The notes: a model not told the origin generated them from the sequence alone. Positions 34,592-43,836 are shown, numbered from the stretch's first letter. The stretch is 64,000 nt of DNA from JBBIMS01 sp964531645 (GCA_964531645.1 CAZHEF010000003.1:1-64000); one strand, 5' to 3'. Numbers and translations: made by a program.

Positions 34592-35779
34592 TTAGATTAC
34601 TCCATATTTTTTGCCAACTTTTGTAAATGCCTCAATTGCCTTGTCAAGATGCTCTTTTGTGTGGGCAGCTGAGAGCTGAACCCTTATCCTTGCCTGCCCC
34701 TTTGGAACAACCGGGTATGAGAATCCAATGACATAGATACCTTCATAAAGAAGGTCCCTTGCCACATCATAGGCGAGTTTTGCGTCTCCTAACATGATAG
34801 GAACAATTGGGTGAATCCCTTCCTTTATTTTAAAACCTCTCTTCTTCATCTCCTCTCTAAAATAAATTGTGTTTTTCTCAAGTCTGTCTCTGAGCTCTGT
34901 GGTTTCAAGAAGTATGTCAAGAACCTTTATTGCTGCTGAAACAATCACTGGTGGAAGGGAGTTGGAGAAAAGATAAGGTCTTGAGCGCTGTCTTAAAAGC
35001 TCAATTATCTCTTTCTTTCCTGTTGTAAAACCTCCTGATGCTCCTCCCATTGCCTTTCCAAGAGTTGAGGTTATTACATCAATCCTTCCCATTACATTAC
35101 AGTATTCAATTGAGCCTCTACCAGTTTTCCCGAAGAATCCAGTTGCATGGGAGTCATCAACCATCACCATTGCATCATATTTCTCTGCAAGGTCACAAAT
35201 TTTATCAAGGGGAGCAACATCTCCATCCATGCTGAATACGCCATCAGTGGCAATCATTCTGTATCTTGCAGACATACTCTCTTTTAGTTTTTCCTCAAGG
35301 TCATTCGTGTCCATGTGCTTGAAAACTCTTCTCTGAGCCTTGCATAGCCTTATTCCATCAATTATTGAGGCATGATTCAGCTCATCGGAGATAATAACAT
35401 CCTCCGGAACAAGAAGAGGCTCAAACAAACCACCATTGGCATCAAAGCAGGAAGAATAGAGGATTGTATCCTCAGTCTGGAGGAACTGACTTATCTTCCT
35501 TTCAAGTTCTTTATGAATATCCTGGGTTCCGCAAATGAATCTTACAGAGGACATCCCATAACCTCTGCGGTCAAGCCCTTCCTTTGCAGCTTTCAGAAGT
35601 TCAGGATGGTCTGAAAGTCCAAGATAGTTGTTGGCACAGAAGTTTATAACCTCTCCCTGCTGAACAATGATATCTGCTCCCTGAGGTGAGAGAATTATCC
35701 TTTCGTCCTTATAAAGCCCAGCCTCCCTTATGGAGTTAAGCTCACTACTTATATTATCTCTCCATTTTTTAGAGAACAT
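34592..35779 (-). CDS. kbl: Glycine C-acetyltransferase (2-amino-3-ketobutyrate CoA ligase)
   Basis: 395 residues, PLP-dependent alpha-oxoamine synthase family. Seen: NFCANNYLGLSDHPEL, GYGMSSVRFICGTQDIHKELE, VMVDDSHATGFFGKTGRGS and the PLP-lysine motif TLGKAMGGASGGFTTGKKE. Together with Tdh, immediately upstream, it degrades threonine to glycine and acetyl-CoA. The CGTQ and SHATGF motifs separate it from 8-amino-7-oxononanoate synthase. The gap to tdh is 55 bases. Confidence 0.95.
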   Translation of the reverse strand: MFSKKWRDNISSELNSIREAGLYKDERIILSPQGADIIVQQGEVINFCANNYLGLSDHPELLKAAKEGLDRRGYGMSSVRFICGTQDIHKELERKISQFLQTEDTILYSSCFDANGGLFEPLLVPEDVIISDELNHASIIDGIRLCKAQRRVFKHMDTNDLEEKLKESMSARYRMIATDGVFSMDGDVAPLDKICDLAEKYDAMVMVDDSHATGFFGKTGRGSIEYCNVMGRIDVITSTLGKAMGGASGGFTTGKKEIIELLRQRSRPYLFSNSLPPVIVSAAIKVLDILLETTELRDRLEKNTIYFREEMKKRGFKIKEGIHPIVPIMLGDAKLAYDVARDLLYEGIYVIGFSYPVVPKGQARIRVQLSAAHTKEHLDKAIEAFTKVGKKYGVI

Positions 35780-35834
35780 ATTCCTCCTCCTTAAAAAAGT
35801 TATTTATTTTCCCTTTTGCCTTTTAACTTTTCTC

Positions 35835-36875
35835 TCATGGAAAAAGGATAATTTTTGCAGAGTTTTCAGGATGAAGCATTAATTTAAAGCCCTTTTCAAA
35901 TTCTTCCAGTGGGAATTTGTGGGTTATCACTGATGCAATATTCAGTTTTCCTTCTCTCAACCAGGAGGATGTCTTGAGCCATGTCCGATACATCTCCCTC
36001 CCATTTATTGCATAAATTATAATCCCTTTGAAAATTAAGTGATTGTTATAATCAATTAATACGGATGATGGAGGGATTCCAAAAGCCACAAAAACACCGC
36101 CCTTTCTAACAACTTCAAGACCATTTTTTATTGCCTCATTGGCTCCTGCCATTTCAATAACCACATCAGCTCCAGTTCCATAAGTCAAATCCATAATATT
36201 TTCAATTACATTTTCTCTAATCGCATTTAAAACAACATCCGCTCCCAGGGACTTCGCCATTTCAAGCCGGAAATCTATAAGCCCAACCATAATTATTTTT
36301 GAAGCTCCTGAAAGCCTCGCAACTGCGACAGAAAAAAGACCTATTGGTCCGTCCCCGAAAATAACAACACTTTTTCCTGTAATGTCAGTAACAGTTGTCG
36401 CATAAATTGCATTTCCAAGGGGTTCCTGAATTGAGGCAATCTCAGGAGGTATAGTCCTATCATTTTTCCAGGTGACCTCTTCTGGGATTGAAATATATTC
36501 AGCAAAACTCCCATTAATATCAACCCCTACAATTTTTAAATTGGAGCAAATATGTCTCTGTCCTGAAAGACAGGGAACACATTGATTGCATGGGATATGA
36601 GTTTCACAGGAAATATAATCTCCAACTTTCAGCCTTTCCACATTGGCTCCTTTTTCAACAATTTCGCCTGCGAACTCATGACCCATTATATGGGGAAGAT
36701 TCGTTATTCTCGATTTAGCCCATTCATTCCACTCGTAAATGTGGGCATCAGTTCCGCAGATAGAAGTGGCAAGAACCTTCACGATAACCTCATTTTTTTT
36801 AGGAGTTGGAACATCAACCTCATCAAGCTCTGCACCCATCTCTCCTCTTTTCTTTACAACTGCCTTCATTTTCAT
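35835..36875 (-). CDS. tdh: L-threonine 3-dehydrogenase (zinc-dependent)
   Basis: 346 residues of the medium-chain dehydrogenase family, oxidising threonine to 2-amino-3-ketobutyrate. Catalytic zinc ligands are in ATSICGTDAHIYEWNEW and GHEFAGE; the structural zinc cysteines are in CNQCVPCLSGQRHIC; the NAD-binding motif is VVIFGDGPIGLFSVAVA. The sequence TSICGTDAHIYEWNEWA is characteristic of Tdh. It forms an operon with kbl. ATG 36869 (MKAVVKK) is an equally good start. Confidence 0.95.
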   Translation of the reverse strand: MKMKAVVKKRGEMGAELDEVDVPTPKKNEVIVKVLATSICGTDAHIYEWNEWAKSRITNLPHIMGHEFAGEIVEKGANVERLKVGDYISCETHIPCNQCVPCLSGQRHICSNLKIVGVDINGSFAEYISIPEEVTWKNDRTIPPEIASIQEPLGNAIYATTVTDITGKSVVIFGDGPIGLFSVAVARLSGASKIIMVGLIDFRLEMAKSLGADVVLNAIRENVIENIMDLTYGTGADVVIEMAGANEAIKNGLEVVRKGGVFVAFGIPPSSVLIDYNNHLIFKGIIIYAINGREMYRTWLKTSSWLREGKLNIASVITHKFPLEEFEKGFKLMLHPENSAKIILFP

Positions 36876-36941
36876 TTTCTTCCTCCTGATTATTTAATCA
36901 GAGAAAAATATATTTGTTTTTGAAAGAAGTGTCAATAGAAT

Positions 36942-37092
36942 GAAGCGAGAAGGGCGAGACGAGCGAGGAAGACGCGAGAGACAGGAAAGGAAAAGATTGA
37001 AAATTGAAAATTTTAGAATGAAAAATGAAAAAATAAATGTTAATCAATTTGAAATAATCAATTTAAAATTTTCAATTTAAAATTTACAATTT
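36942..37092. repeat. Purine-rich GCGAG repeat and AT-rich inverted repeat between cNMP/FHA gene and tdh
   Basis: aagcgagaagggcgagacga with further gcgagg and gcgagag (36943-36980) belongs to the purine-rich intergenic family. It is followed by AT-rich copies of aaaattgaaaattttagaat and aatttaaaattttcaattta (37000-37090) that can pair with each other. No gene lies in 36876-37106. Confidence 0.55.
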
Positions 37093-37106
37093 ATTGGCTT
37101 GTATCC

Positions 37107-37856
37107 TTATTTTGGAATATCTGCATAGAAAATCAATGTTATGAGGGAGAGAGTTATTTCATCTCCATTTTTTAAGTGGTAGTATGTCCCTGGATTGACC
37201 TTTTCTCCATTTAGAAAGGTTCCATTCATTGCACCAATCTCTTCTGTAATGAAGAATTTATTTTCTCTTAAAATTATTTTTGCATGCCTTCTCGAGACAA
37301 ATCTTTCGGGATCCTCCTCTGTTAAGTCCACATCAGGGATAAAGTTAGATGTTAGATCCTTTCTTCCTATATAAGTTTCCTTAAATTTAATTGGAACCCA
37401 TCTCCTTGTTTTCTCTATAAGGAGACGAGCTCTGATTCCTTCAGGAAGAGACTCCCTTTGAGATGGCTGAGGAGTGGGTGGAACTGTGAGCTGAGAAAGA
37501 TAGAACATGAGTTTCTCATTTGTTTCGCGAAGTTTTGAGGCAAGATTTCTAAGAATCCTAATTGAAATTTCAGGATTTCTCCTCATCATCTCATCGAGCA
37601 TTGATGCATTTACTCTTATAAGCTCGCAATTTTCGAATGCTTCTGCTGAGGCTGATCTCGGAAGGTTTTCAAGGATTGCCATTTCTCCGAAGAAGTCTCC
37701 CTTTTCAAGAATAGCGAGGGTTTCTTCTCTATTGTCAATTCTTTTAAATATCCTCACTTTCCCTGAATGGATAATAAACATTTCCTGTGCTTCTTCTCCT
37801 TCATTGAATATAGGCTCTCCCTTTTTGAACCTTATTAAGAAATCCTTAGGCTCCAT
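37107..37856 (-). CDS. Cyclic nucleotide-binding domain plus FHA domain protein
   Basis: 249 residues. Residues 1-120 are a cNMP-binding jellyroll (GEPIFNEGEEAQEMFIIHSGKV, GDFFGEMAILENLPRSASAEA), and residues 160-249 are an FHA phosphothreonine-binding domain (ETYIGRKD, VSRRHAKIIL, NGTFLNGEKVN). It could link a nucleotide signal to a Ser/Thr kinase pathway; neither a kinase nor a cyclase is nearby. The RSASAEA phosphate-cassette retains the Arg seen in nucleotide-binding members. Its start lies immediately after the SPT-like gene's stop at 37858, so the two are likely co-translated. Confidence 0.85.
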   Translation of the reverse strand: MEPKDFLIRFKKGEPIFNEGEEAQEMFIIHSGKVRIFKRIDNREETLAILEKGDFFGEMAILENLPRSASAEAFENCELIRVNASMLDEMMRRNPEISIRILRNLASKLRETNEKLMFYLSQLTVPPTPQPSQRESLPEGIRARLLIEKTRRWVPIKFKETYIGRKDLTSNFIPDVDLTEEDPERFVSRRHAKIILRENKFFITEEIGAMNGTFLNGEKVNPGTYYHLKNGDEITLSLITLIFYADIPK

Positions 37857-37857
37857 T

Positions 37858-39045
37858 TCAAATGAACCCTAACATTTTCCCTGCTCGATATATACTTTCA
37901 AGGACAATGGATATTTCCTCGTCAGTATGGGTTGCTGTGTAAGATGTTCTTATAAGCGCTCTTCCAGGTGGAACAGCAGGAGAAATAATTGGATTAGTAA
38001 ATATTCCCATTTCCCTCAAAACCTTCCAGAGAGCAAAAGCTTTTTCATCTTCATTTAATATTATAGGAATTATTGGAGTCTGAGTAAACCCTGTATCAAA
38101 ACCCATCGAATTCAGCTCATTTTTTACTCTGTGGGTAGTTTCCCAGAGTTTTTTCCTTCTCTCTGGTTCCCTCTTAATTATCCTCAATGCAGTCAAAGCA
38201 GATGCTACTGAAGCAGGGGTCATACTTGCGCTGAATATCAGAGACCTTGCATTATGTTTTATAAAAGAAATTACTTCCTTCTTGCCGACAACAAAACCTC
38301 CAAGGGAAGCGAAGGATTTGGAGAATGTCCCCATAATGAGATCTACTTCGTCTATGAGATTGAAATGTTCAACAGTTCCTATTCCATTTTCTCCAAGGAC
38401 TCCTATCCCATGAGCGTCGTCAACCATAAGCATCGCATCGTATTTCTTCGCCGCTTCAGCAATTCTTGGCAAGTCTGCAAGATCTCCTTCCATTGAGAAG
38501 ACTCCATCAACAACTATCAATTTTCCTTTATCCTTAGGGATTTCAGAGAGAACTCTTTCGAGGTCTTCCATATCATTATGCTTAAATTTCACAAGCTCTC
38601 CGAAAGAAAGTCTTGAAGCATCTATGATTGAGGCATGGACAGCTCTGTCAACAATTATTACATCATCCTTTCCTACAAGAGACGCAATTGCACCAAGATT
38701 TGTCTGGAAGCCTGTGCTGAAACACTGGCAAGCTTCTTTTTTCATAAATTCCGCGAGCTTTTCCTCAAGTTCAATATGAAGGGAGATGGTTCCATTAAGA
38801 AATCTTGAACCACACGTGCTAACTCCAAATCTGTCAATGGCTTCCTGAGAGGCTTTTTTGATTTCAGGATGATCCCATAGTCCAAGGTAGTTGTTGGAGC
38901 CAACCATAATCATTTCTTTCCCATCAACAATTACCTTATTACCATTAACAGCAGAAATGGGGGTGAAGTAGGGGTAAGCTCCTATCCTCTCAACCTCTTG
39001 CTGTACTCTCTCAAAAAATCTTTCACATTTCTCTAATAATTTCAT
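37858..39045 (-). CDS. Alpha-oxoamine synthase, probable serine palmitoyltransferase-like enzyme
   Basis: 395 residues, PLP-dependent. Seen: VGSNNYLGLWDHPEI, STCGSRFLNGTISLHIELEE, FSTGFQTNLG, MVDDAHGIGVLGENG, the PLP-lysine motif GTFSKSFASLGGFVVGKKE and the ending GRALIRTSYTATHTDEEI...AGKMLGFI. The STCG(S/T)R.LNG and IRTSYTATHT features match bacterial serine palmitoyltransferase better than BioF or Kbl. SPT makes 3-ketosphinganine from serine and an acyl thioester. It is divergent from an extended SDR 69 bases away. Alternative: BioF-like or another oxoamine synthase. Confidence 0.75.
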   Translation of the reverse strand: MKLLEKCERFFERVQQEVERIGAYPYFTPISAVNGNKVIVDGKEMIMVGSNNYLGLWDHPEIKKASQEAIDRFGVSTCGSRFLNGTISLHIELEEKLAEFMKKEACQCFSTGFQTNLGAIASLVGKDDVIIVDRAVHASIIDASRLSFGELVKFKHNDMEDLERVLSEIPKDKGKLIVVDGVFSMEGDLADLPRIAEAAKKYDAMLMVDDAHGIGVLGENGIGTVEHFNLIDEVDLIMGTFSKSFASLGGFVVGKKEVISFIKHNARSLIFSASMTPASVASALTALRIIKREPERRKKLWETTHRVKNELNSMGFDTGFTQTPIIPIILNEDEKAFALWKVLREMGIFTNPIISPAVPPGRALIRTSYTATHTDEEISIVLESIYRAGKMLGFI

Positions 39046-39077
39046 CTTCTCTTAACCTCCATAAAAATCTCTAAAAT

Positions 39078-39106
39078 TTGCATAATATTATATTTTATTT
39101 TATGAT
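39078..39106 (+). promoter_or_regulatory. Putative promoter of the SDR gene, leaderless
   Basis: TTGCAT (39078-39083), a 17-base spacer and TATGAT (39101-39106) are followed 8 bases later by ATG 39115. No Shine-Dalgarno sequence is present. Confidence 0.55.
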
Positions 39107-39114
39107 CAAAATCC

Positions 39115-40086
39115 ATGAAAGTTTTTATAATAGGCGCCACAGGTTTTATAGGAAGTCATCTGACTGAAGAAGCCCTTAGAAGAGGGTGGGAGGTTGTCAC
39201 CCTTGTCAGAAATCCTGATAGACTCAAGTGGCTGAAGGGACTGAATGTCGAAATTGTCCAGGGAGATCTATTTAATGTTCCACCTCTACCCCACGACATT
39301 TCTGTTGTCTTCAATGTGAGCGGTTCAACAAAGGAGACAAAAAGAGGGGAATTTATGGAGACAAACTGTTACGGGGTTAGAAGCCTCTTGAATTCAATTT
39401 TAAAAAGTAATCTCAATTTAAAATCCTTTATCCATGTAAGTTCTCTTGCCGCTGTTGGACCTTCTCCCTTTAATGAACCTGCTAAAGAGGATAAAATCCC
39501 TTCCCCAATAAGTAAATATGGAAAGAGTAAATATTGTGGAGAAATTGAAGCTCTTTCCTTTTCAGATAAATTGAAAATAATTATAGTTAGACCACCAATA
39601 ATATATGGGCCAAGGGACAGAGACCTATTACCCATCTATTCCCTTGTAAAAAATGGGATTGGGTTTAATCTCGGAGGAAAAGAGAGATATTTTTCCCTCT
39701 GTTATGTAAAAGACCTTGTCAGGGTTATCTGCGATATCTCCCTCATGGATTTGCCATCAGGTGACATCCTGAATGTTGCCCATCCAGAGATTCTTTCCTG
39801 GGGCCAGCTAATAGGAAAGTTATCTGAAATTTTAAAACCAAAAAGATTCATGCGATTAAAAATCCCTTTTCCTCTTGTTTATCCTTTTGCCATTTTTTCT
39901 GACCTTTTCAATAAAATCTCTAAAAAAGGATTTTCTTTCACCTTTGACAAATTCAGGGAAATGAAAGCGTACCACTGGATTTGTGATACAAGAAAAGTTT
40001 TAAATCTTGTGGAGGGATTTCATTACGAATTCGATAGGGGGATCAGAGAAACAATTGACTGGTGCAAAGAAAAGGGCTGGCTGTAA
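39115..40086 (+). CDS. Extended SDR, NAD-dependent epimerase/dehydratase (possible ketosphinganine or ceramide reductase)
   Basis: 323 residues with a Rossmann motif VFIIGATGFIGSHLTEEAL, the active-site YxxxK in KYGKSKYCGE, and NAD-binding VRPPIIYGPRD. The rest is the typical substrate-binding half ending in EKGWL. Extended SDRs of this type (CerR) act on ceramide intermediates in bacteria, and its position divergent from the SPT-like gene suggests a similar role; this is inference. Other epimerase functions cannot be excluded. The spacing between the two divergent starts is 69 bases. Confidence 0.75.
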   Translation: MKVFIIGATGFIGSHLTEEALRRGWEVVTLVRNPDRLKWLKGLNVEIVQGDLFNVPPLPHDISVVFNVSGSTKETKRGEFMETNCYGVRSLLNSILKSNLNLKSFIHVSSLAAVGPSPFNEPAKEDKIPSPISKYGKSKYCGEIEALSFSDKLKIIIVRPPIIYGPRDRDLLPIYSLVKNGIGFNLGGKERYFSLCYVKDLVRVICDISLMDLPSGDILNVAHPEILSWGQLIGKLSEILKPKRFMRLKIPFPLVYPFAIFSDLFNKISKKGFSFTFDKFREMKAYHWICDTRKVLNLVEGFHYEFDRGIRETIDWCKEKGWL

Positions 40087-40214
40087 AGCAAGAAAAACTC
40101 AAAGCAATAAAGACTACAAAAAGTTAAATGCTAAAAGATTATAATAATTTTTGTGTTCACCTTTTAGCGCTCGTCAAAATGGCTGTTAATTTCCTTCAGT
40201 GATATAATTATTAT

Positions 40215-41267
40215 GTGAAAGTAATTGTTTTAATGTCCGGCGGAGTTGATAGCTCCACTTCTACAGCAATTTTAAAGAGGAAGGGATTCGAAGTTATAGG
40301 AGTATCTTATAGAACTGCTGACTACAAAGGAGACAAAAGAAAAAGATGCTGTAATATTTCTGATTTACTCGACGCCAACGAGGTTGCAAGGAAAATAGGA
40401 ATTCCACACTATGTCATTGATTTAAGGGAAGATTTCAGAAAGTCTGTTGTTGAGCCATTTGTCGAAGAGTATAAAAAAGGGAGAACTCCCAACCCCTGCA
40501 TTCTCTGCAATCAGTTTATTAAATTTGAAATTCTTTTCAGCAAACTAAAGAAGCTAAATGCTGATTTTATAGCCACAGGTCATTACGCAAGGGTTTTAAA
40601 GATTGGCAGTGAATTTGGACTTTTTAAAGGGATTGATGAGTCAAAGGACCAGTCATATTTTCTTTTTTCTATTCCAAAGGAAAAACTTTCGAAGGTTCTT
40701 TTCCCTGTTGGAGATTTGAAAAAGGAAGAAGTGAGAAAAATAGCTGATGATATTGGACTTCCCGTCTCAAAGAAAACCGAGAGTCAGGACATATGCTTCA
40801 TTGAAGGTTCATATCAGGATTTTATAAAAAAATACCTTTCAGGGATCGACACTTCAGGTTATATAAAGGATCTTAGCGGAAATATTCTTGGAGAGCACAA
40901 AGGAATTTTCAATTACACAATTGGCCAGAGGAGAGGGTTTGGGATATCATCAAAGGAACCCCTTTATGTTGTTGGGATTGATGCGAAGGGGAACTCTATT
41001 ATAATTGGAACCAATAAAGATTTAATGAAAAAAAAGTTAAGAGCATCAAAGGCAAACTTCCTCATATCTCCTGAAAGGATTGACGGGAATATTTTTGAGG
41101 TTAAGATAAGATACAGGAATAAGGGAGAGAAAGGGAAGGTAAAAATCCTTTCAGAAGATGAATTTGAAGTAGAATTTTTAAAGGAAGTAAGGGCAATAAC
41201 TCCAGGACAAGCAGCAGTAATTTATGACAATAAGAGGATTGTTGGAGGTGGATGGATTGAGGAATAA
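40215..41267 (+). CDS. mnmA: tRNA-specific 2-thiouridylase MnmA
   Basis: 350 residues. PP-loop VLMSGGVDSSTSTAIL (5-20), the first catalytic cysteine region GRTPNPCILCNQFIKFE, and the second cysteine in SKKTESQDICFIEGSYQDF. It installs 2-thiouridine at the wobble base of tRNA Glu/Gln/Lys. The GTG start at 40215 follows TATAAT (40203-40208) by 6 bases with no Shine-Dalgarno sequence, suggesting a leaderless mRNA. It is intact and the same strand as the following DUF72 gene. Confidence 0.96.
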   Translation: MKVIVLMSGGVDSSTSTAILKRKGFEVIGVSYRTADYKGDKRKRCCNISDLLDANEVARKIGIPHYVIDLREDFRKSVVEPFVEEYKKGRTPNPCILCNQFIKFEILFSKLKKLNADFIATGHYARVLKIGSEFGLFKGIDESKDQSYFLFSIPKEKLSKVLFPVGDLKKEEVRKIADDIGLPVSKKTESQDICFIEGSYQDFIKKYLSGIDTSGYIKDLSGNILGEHKGIFNYTIGQRRGFGISSKEPLYVVGIDAKGNSIIIGTNKDLMKKKLRASKANFLISPERIDGNIFEVKIRYRNKGEKGKVKILSEDEFEVEFLKEVRAITPGQAAVIYDNKRIVGGGWIEE

Positions 41268-41284
41268 GATAGAAATCTTTATCT

Positions 41285-42013
41285 GTGGAGGGAAAAAAAA
41301 TTAAAGAAATTTTAATTGGATGTGCTGGTTTTCCAAAATCTCAGAGTATTTATTATAAAGAATTTTCCCTTGTTGAAGTCCAGAAAACATTCTATGACCC
41401 ACCTCCAATTAAGACCATTGAAAAATGGAGAAAAGATGCTCCATCTGATTTTGAGTTTACAATTAAAGCATGGCAGGTCATAACCCACAGACCGAGTTCT
41501 CCTACATACAGAAAAATGAAGGGAAGAATTAATGGAGAATTCGGCTCATTTCTTCCGACAAAACCTGTGATGGATGCTTGGAGAGTAACCAAGGATTGTG
41601 CTTTTGCCCTCAATTCAAAGATAATAATTTTCCAATGCCCTGCTTCGTTTACTCCAGCTGAAGAAAATATTGAGAATATGAGAAAATTCTTTGAAAAAAT
41701 AGAAAGGAATGATTTTATTCTTGGATGGGAACCAAGGGGAGAAGGATGGGCTGATGAAATAGTTATAAAATTGTGCAATGAACTTTCTCTAATTCATGTT
41801 GTTGACCCTTTTCAAAGAAAATCTGTAGCTGGAGAGACAAATTATTTCAGGCTCCACGGAATTGGAGGAGCAAGATACAGATTTAAAGAGGAAGATTTTG
41901 ATTTTCTGATCTCTTCAATCTCAAAAGAAAAAAATTACATTGTTTTTAACAATATTCAGTCCTATGAAGATTCAATAAATTTTAAAAAATGGCTTAAAAA
42001 AAAGGAGGGATAA
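41285..42013 (+). CDS. DUF72 domain-containing protein
   Basis: 242 residues of the DUF72 (YecE-like) family, a TIM-barrel of unknown function. Seen: LIGCAGFPKSQSIYYKEF, VEVQKTFYDPPPIKTIEKW, FTIKAWQVITH and ETNYFRLHGIGGARYRF. It starts with GTG 41285 and is 18 bases after mnmA. Its stop is 2 bases before the SagB-like gene, so mnmA-DUF72-SagB is probably one operon. Confidence 0.85.
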   Translation: MEGKKIKEILIGCAGFPKSQSIYYKEFSLVEVQKTFYDPPPIKTIEKWRKDAPSDFEFTIKAWQVITHRPSSPTYRKMKGRINGEFGSFLPTKPVMDAWRVTKDCAFALNSKIIIFQCPASFTPAEENIENMRKFFEKIERNDFILGWEPRGEGWADEIVIKLCNELSLIHVVDPFQRKSVAGETNYFRLHGIGGARYRFKEEDFDFLISSISKEKNYIVFNNIQSYEDSINFKKWLKKKEG

Positions 42014-42014
42014 T

Positions 42015-42701
42015 TTGGGTATTGAAATGGATTTTCTTCTGAAAACATTTATAACAGGTTTTGAGGAAAAAATATCGGATAAAAAACCTCTGAATGAGAC
42101 AATAAAACTTCCGGAGCCTGAGACAATAGGAGGTATTCCTATATGGGATTGCTTGAGGAAAAGAAGGTCAGCAAGGGATTATAAAACTCAACCTGTTTCT
42201 TTAAAAGAGCTTTCCCAAATTCTTTGGGGCTCTTACGGAGTTACAGCGAAGGAATGGGGATACTATTTAAAAACAGCTCCTTCAGCTGGAGCTCTTTATC
42301 CGATAGAAATTTATGTTGCATCCTTCAATGTTGAAGGTTTAAAAAAAGGAATCTACCATTTCAATCCAAAAGATATGACTCTGAAAGGGATTTTTGAGGG
42401 TGATTTTTCAAAGGAAATCACTCACGCATGTCTTGGTCAAGATTTTATTCTCAATTCAGCCTTTGTTCTTATCCTTACAGCAATTCCTTCAAGGACAATC
42501 TCAAGGTATAGAGAGCGGGGAGTGAGGTATATTTTGATGGATCTTGGTTGCATTATTCAGAATATCTATCTTTCCCTTACTGCATTGAACATGGGTGGAT
42601 GTATTATTGGAGCTTTCTCAGACTCTGCCATGAATAAAATAATGAATTTAAACCCTGAAAAGGAACTTGTCCTCGCTGTATTTAGCGCAGGAAAAGTCTA
42701 A
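42015..42701 (+). CDS. SagB/ThcOx-type FMN-dependent dehydrogenase (nitroreductase fold)
   Basis: 228 residues; FMN-binding RRSARDYKTQPVSLKELSQIL (about 48-70), APSAGALYPIEIYV and NMGGCIIGAF are typical of stand-alone SagB-like oxidoreductases. SagB in toxin loci oxidises azolines, but stand-alone forms like this one do not necessarily do so, and no YcaO or precursor peptide is present. It starts with TTG 42015 preceded by AGGAGGG 5 bases upstream. After it, 42719-42740 carries an AGCTGTAGGCTG-type repeat. Confidence 0.85.
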   Translation: MGIEMDFLLKTFITGFEEKISDKKPLNETIKLPEPETIGGIPIWDCLRKRRSARDYKTQPVSLKELSQILWGSYGVTAKEWGYYLKTAPSAGALYPIEIYVASFNVEGLKKGIYHFNPKDMTLKGIFEGDFSKEITHACLGQDFILNSAFVLILTAIPSRTISRYRERGVRYILMDLGCIIQNIYLSLTALNMGGCIIGAFSDSAMNKIMNLNPEKELVLAVFSAGKV

Positions 42702-42718
42702 AATAGATTTTAGCAAAA

Positions 42719-42742
42719 AGCTTACAGCCTACAGCTGAATAA
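42719..42742. repeat. AGCTGTAGGCTG-type interspersed repeat
   Basis: acagcctacagctgaat (about 42723-42740) is the inverted form of the copy at 27262-27281. Related copies occur near 45975-46004 and 47860-47892. Confidence 0.5.
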
Positions 42743-42754
42743 CCTTTATAAATT

Positions 42755-43729
42755 TCAAAAATGCTCCCAACCGGAACGAGGAAGGGACTCCTCTTTCCCT
42801 TTTCTTAAAATTCTTATACCTTTTTCTTTTTTCTCGATCTTTCCAATCAATGTTATCGAAAACTTTTTCTTTGTGGAGTTATCCAACTCAATTAAAGATG
42901 TGAAAAGAAGCTCGTAATCCTCTCCACCCTGAAGAGCAAATTTTACAGGTTCTTCCTCAATTTCTTTACAGAATTTTTTCAGTTCCTCAGACATAGGAAT
43001 TTTCTCGCTATCAATTACTGCACCGACACCCGATTCCCTGCAAAGATTGTGAAGGTCTATGGAAAGCCCATCACTCAGATCAATCATCGCACTGGCAATT
43101 CCTCTAAGATGTCTTCCCGCATTTATCCTTGGAGAAGGGTTGAGATGTCTCTCCACAAGATATCTATAGTGTGTCTCCTCTTTTTCTAAGTTATTCAAAA
43201 GTATGTAGAGCCCTGCTCCTGAATCCCCCAGATTTCCGGTTACATAAATAAAATCTCCTTCTCTGGCAGAACTCCTCAGGACTGCTTTATCAGTTCTTCC
43301 AACAAGGGTTATGGAAATAAAAAGTGTGGATGAAACACAGGTATCACCTCCAATCAGAAACACTCCGTATTCTCTGCTAATCTCCCTTATCCCTTGCATA
43401 AATTTCTCAATCCATTCCCATGAAAGTTCTTTTGGAAAACCTACTCCGATGAGAGCATAGAGAGGTTCGCCACCCATTGAGGCAATATCAGATATATTTA
43501 CAGCCATTGATTTTCTTCCAAGAAGAAATGGATCAAAGGAAATTTTGAAATGAACATCCTCTATAAGAAGGTCTTTTGTTATTAATAGATATCCGTCCTT
43601 TTCTTTTATTACAGCTGTGTCATCACCAATTCCGACAATAACTTCTTCTGGAGGAGACTGGAAATTCTTTCTTACCCATTCTATAAAACCAAGTTCACCA
43701 ATTTCTTTAATTCTCATCAGCACCTCCAT
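42755..43729 (-). CDS. thiL: Thiamine-phosphate kinase ThiL
   Basis: 324 residues of the AIR synthase-like fold: GIGDDTAVIKEKDG, TKDLLIEDVHFK, VNISDIASMGGEPLYALI, GGDTCVSSTLFISIT, IDLSDGLSIDLH and LQGGEDYELLFT, all characteristic of ThiL. It phosphorylates thiamine monophosphate to thiamine diphosphate. It is convergent with the SagB-like gene, with a short repeat between. ATG 43717 (MRIKEIGEL) with a GGAGG upstream is a slightly better start than 43729. Confidence 0.95.
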   Translation of the reverse strand: MEVLMRIKEIGELGFIEWVRKNFQSPPEEVIVGIGDDTAVIKEKDGYLLITKDLLIEDVHFKISFDPFLLGRKSMAVNISDIASMGGEPLYALIGVGFPKELSWEWIEKFMQGIREISREYGVFLIGGDTCVSSTLFISITLVGRTDKAVLRSSAREGDFIYVTGNLGDSGAGLYILLNNLEKEETHYRYLVERHLNPSPRINAGRHLRGIASAMIDLSDGLSIDLHNLCRESGVGAVIDSEKIPMSEELKKFCKEIEEEPVKFALQGGEDYELLFTSLIELDNSTKKKFSITLIGKIEKKEKGIRILRKGKEESLPRSGWEHF

Positions 43730-43836
43730 TTAATTCCACTCTTAAATTATACAATGTAAATGGCTAAAATTAACCTTTTGTCAGGAAAGTTTGATTTTTT
43801 TTTTAATATCAGTGAAAATTTAAGATGGAGGTTTAA

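Noticed and set aside
36942..37092. CRISPR array or tandem repeat locus in the AT/purine-rich gap
   Set aside because: The repeated strings have no constant length or spacer period and no cas genes are present anywhere in the window.
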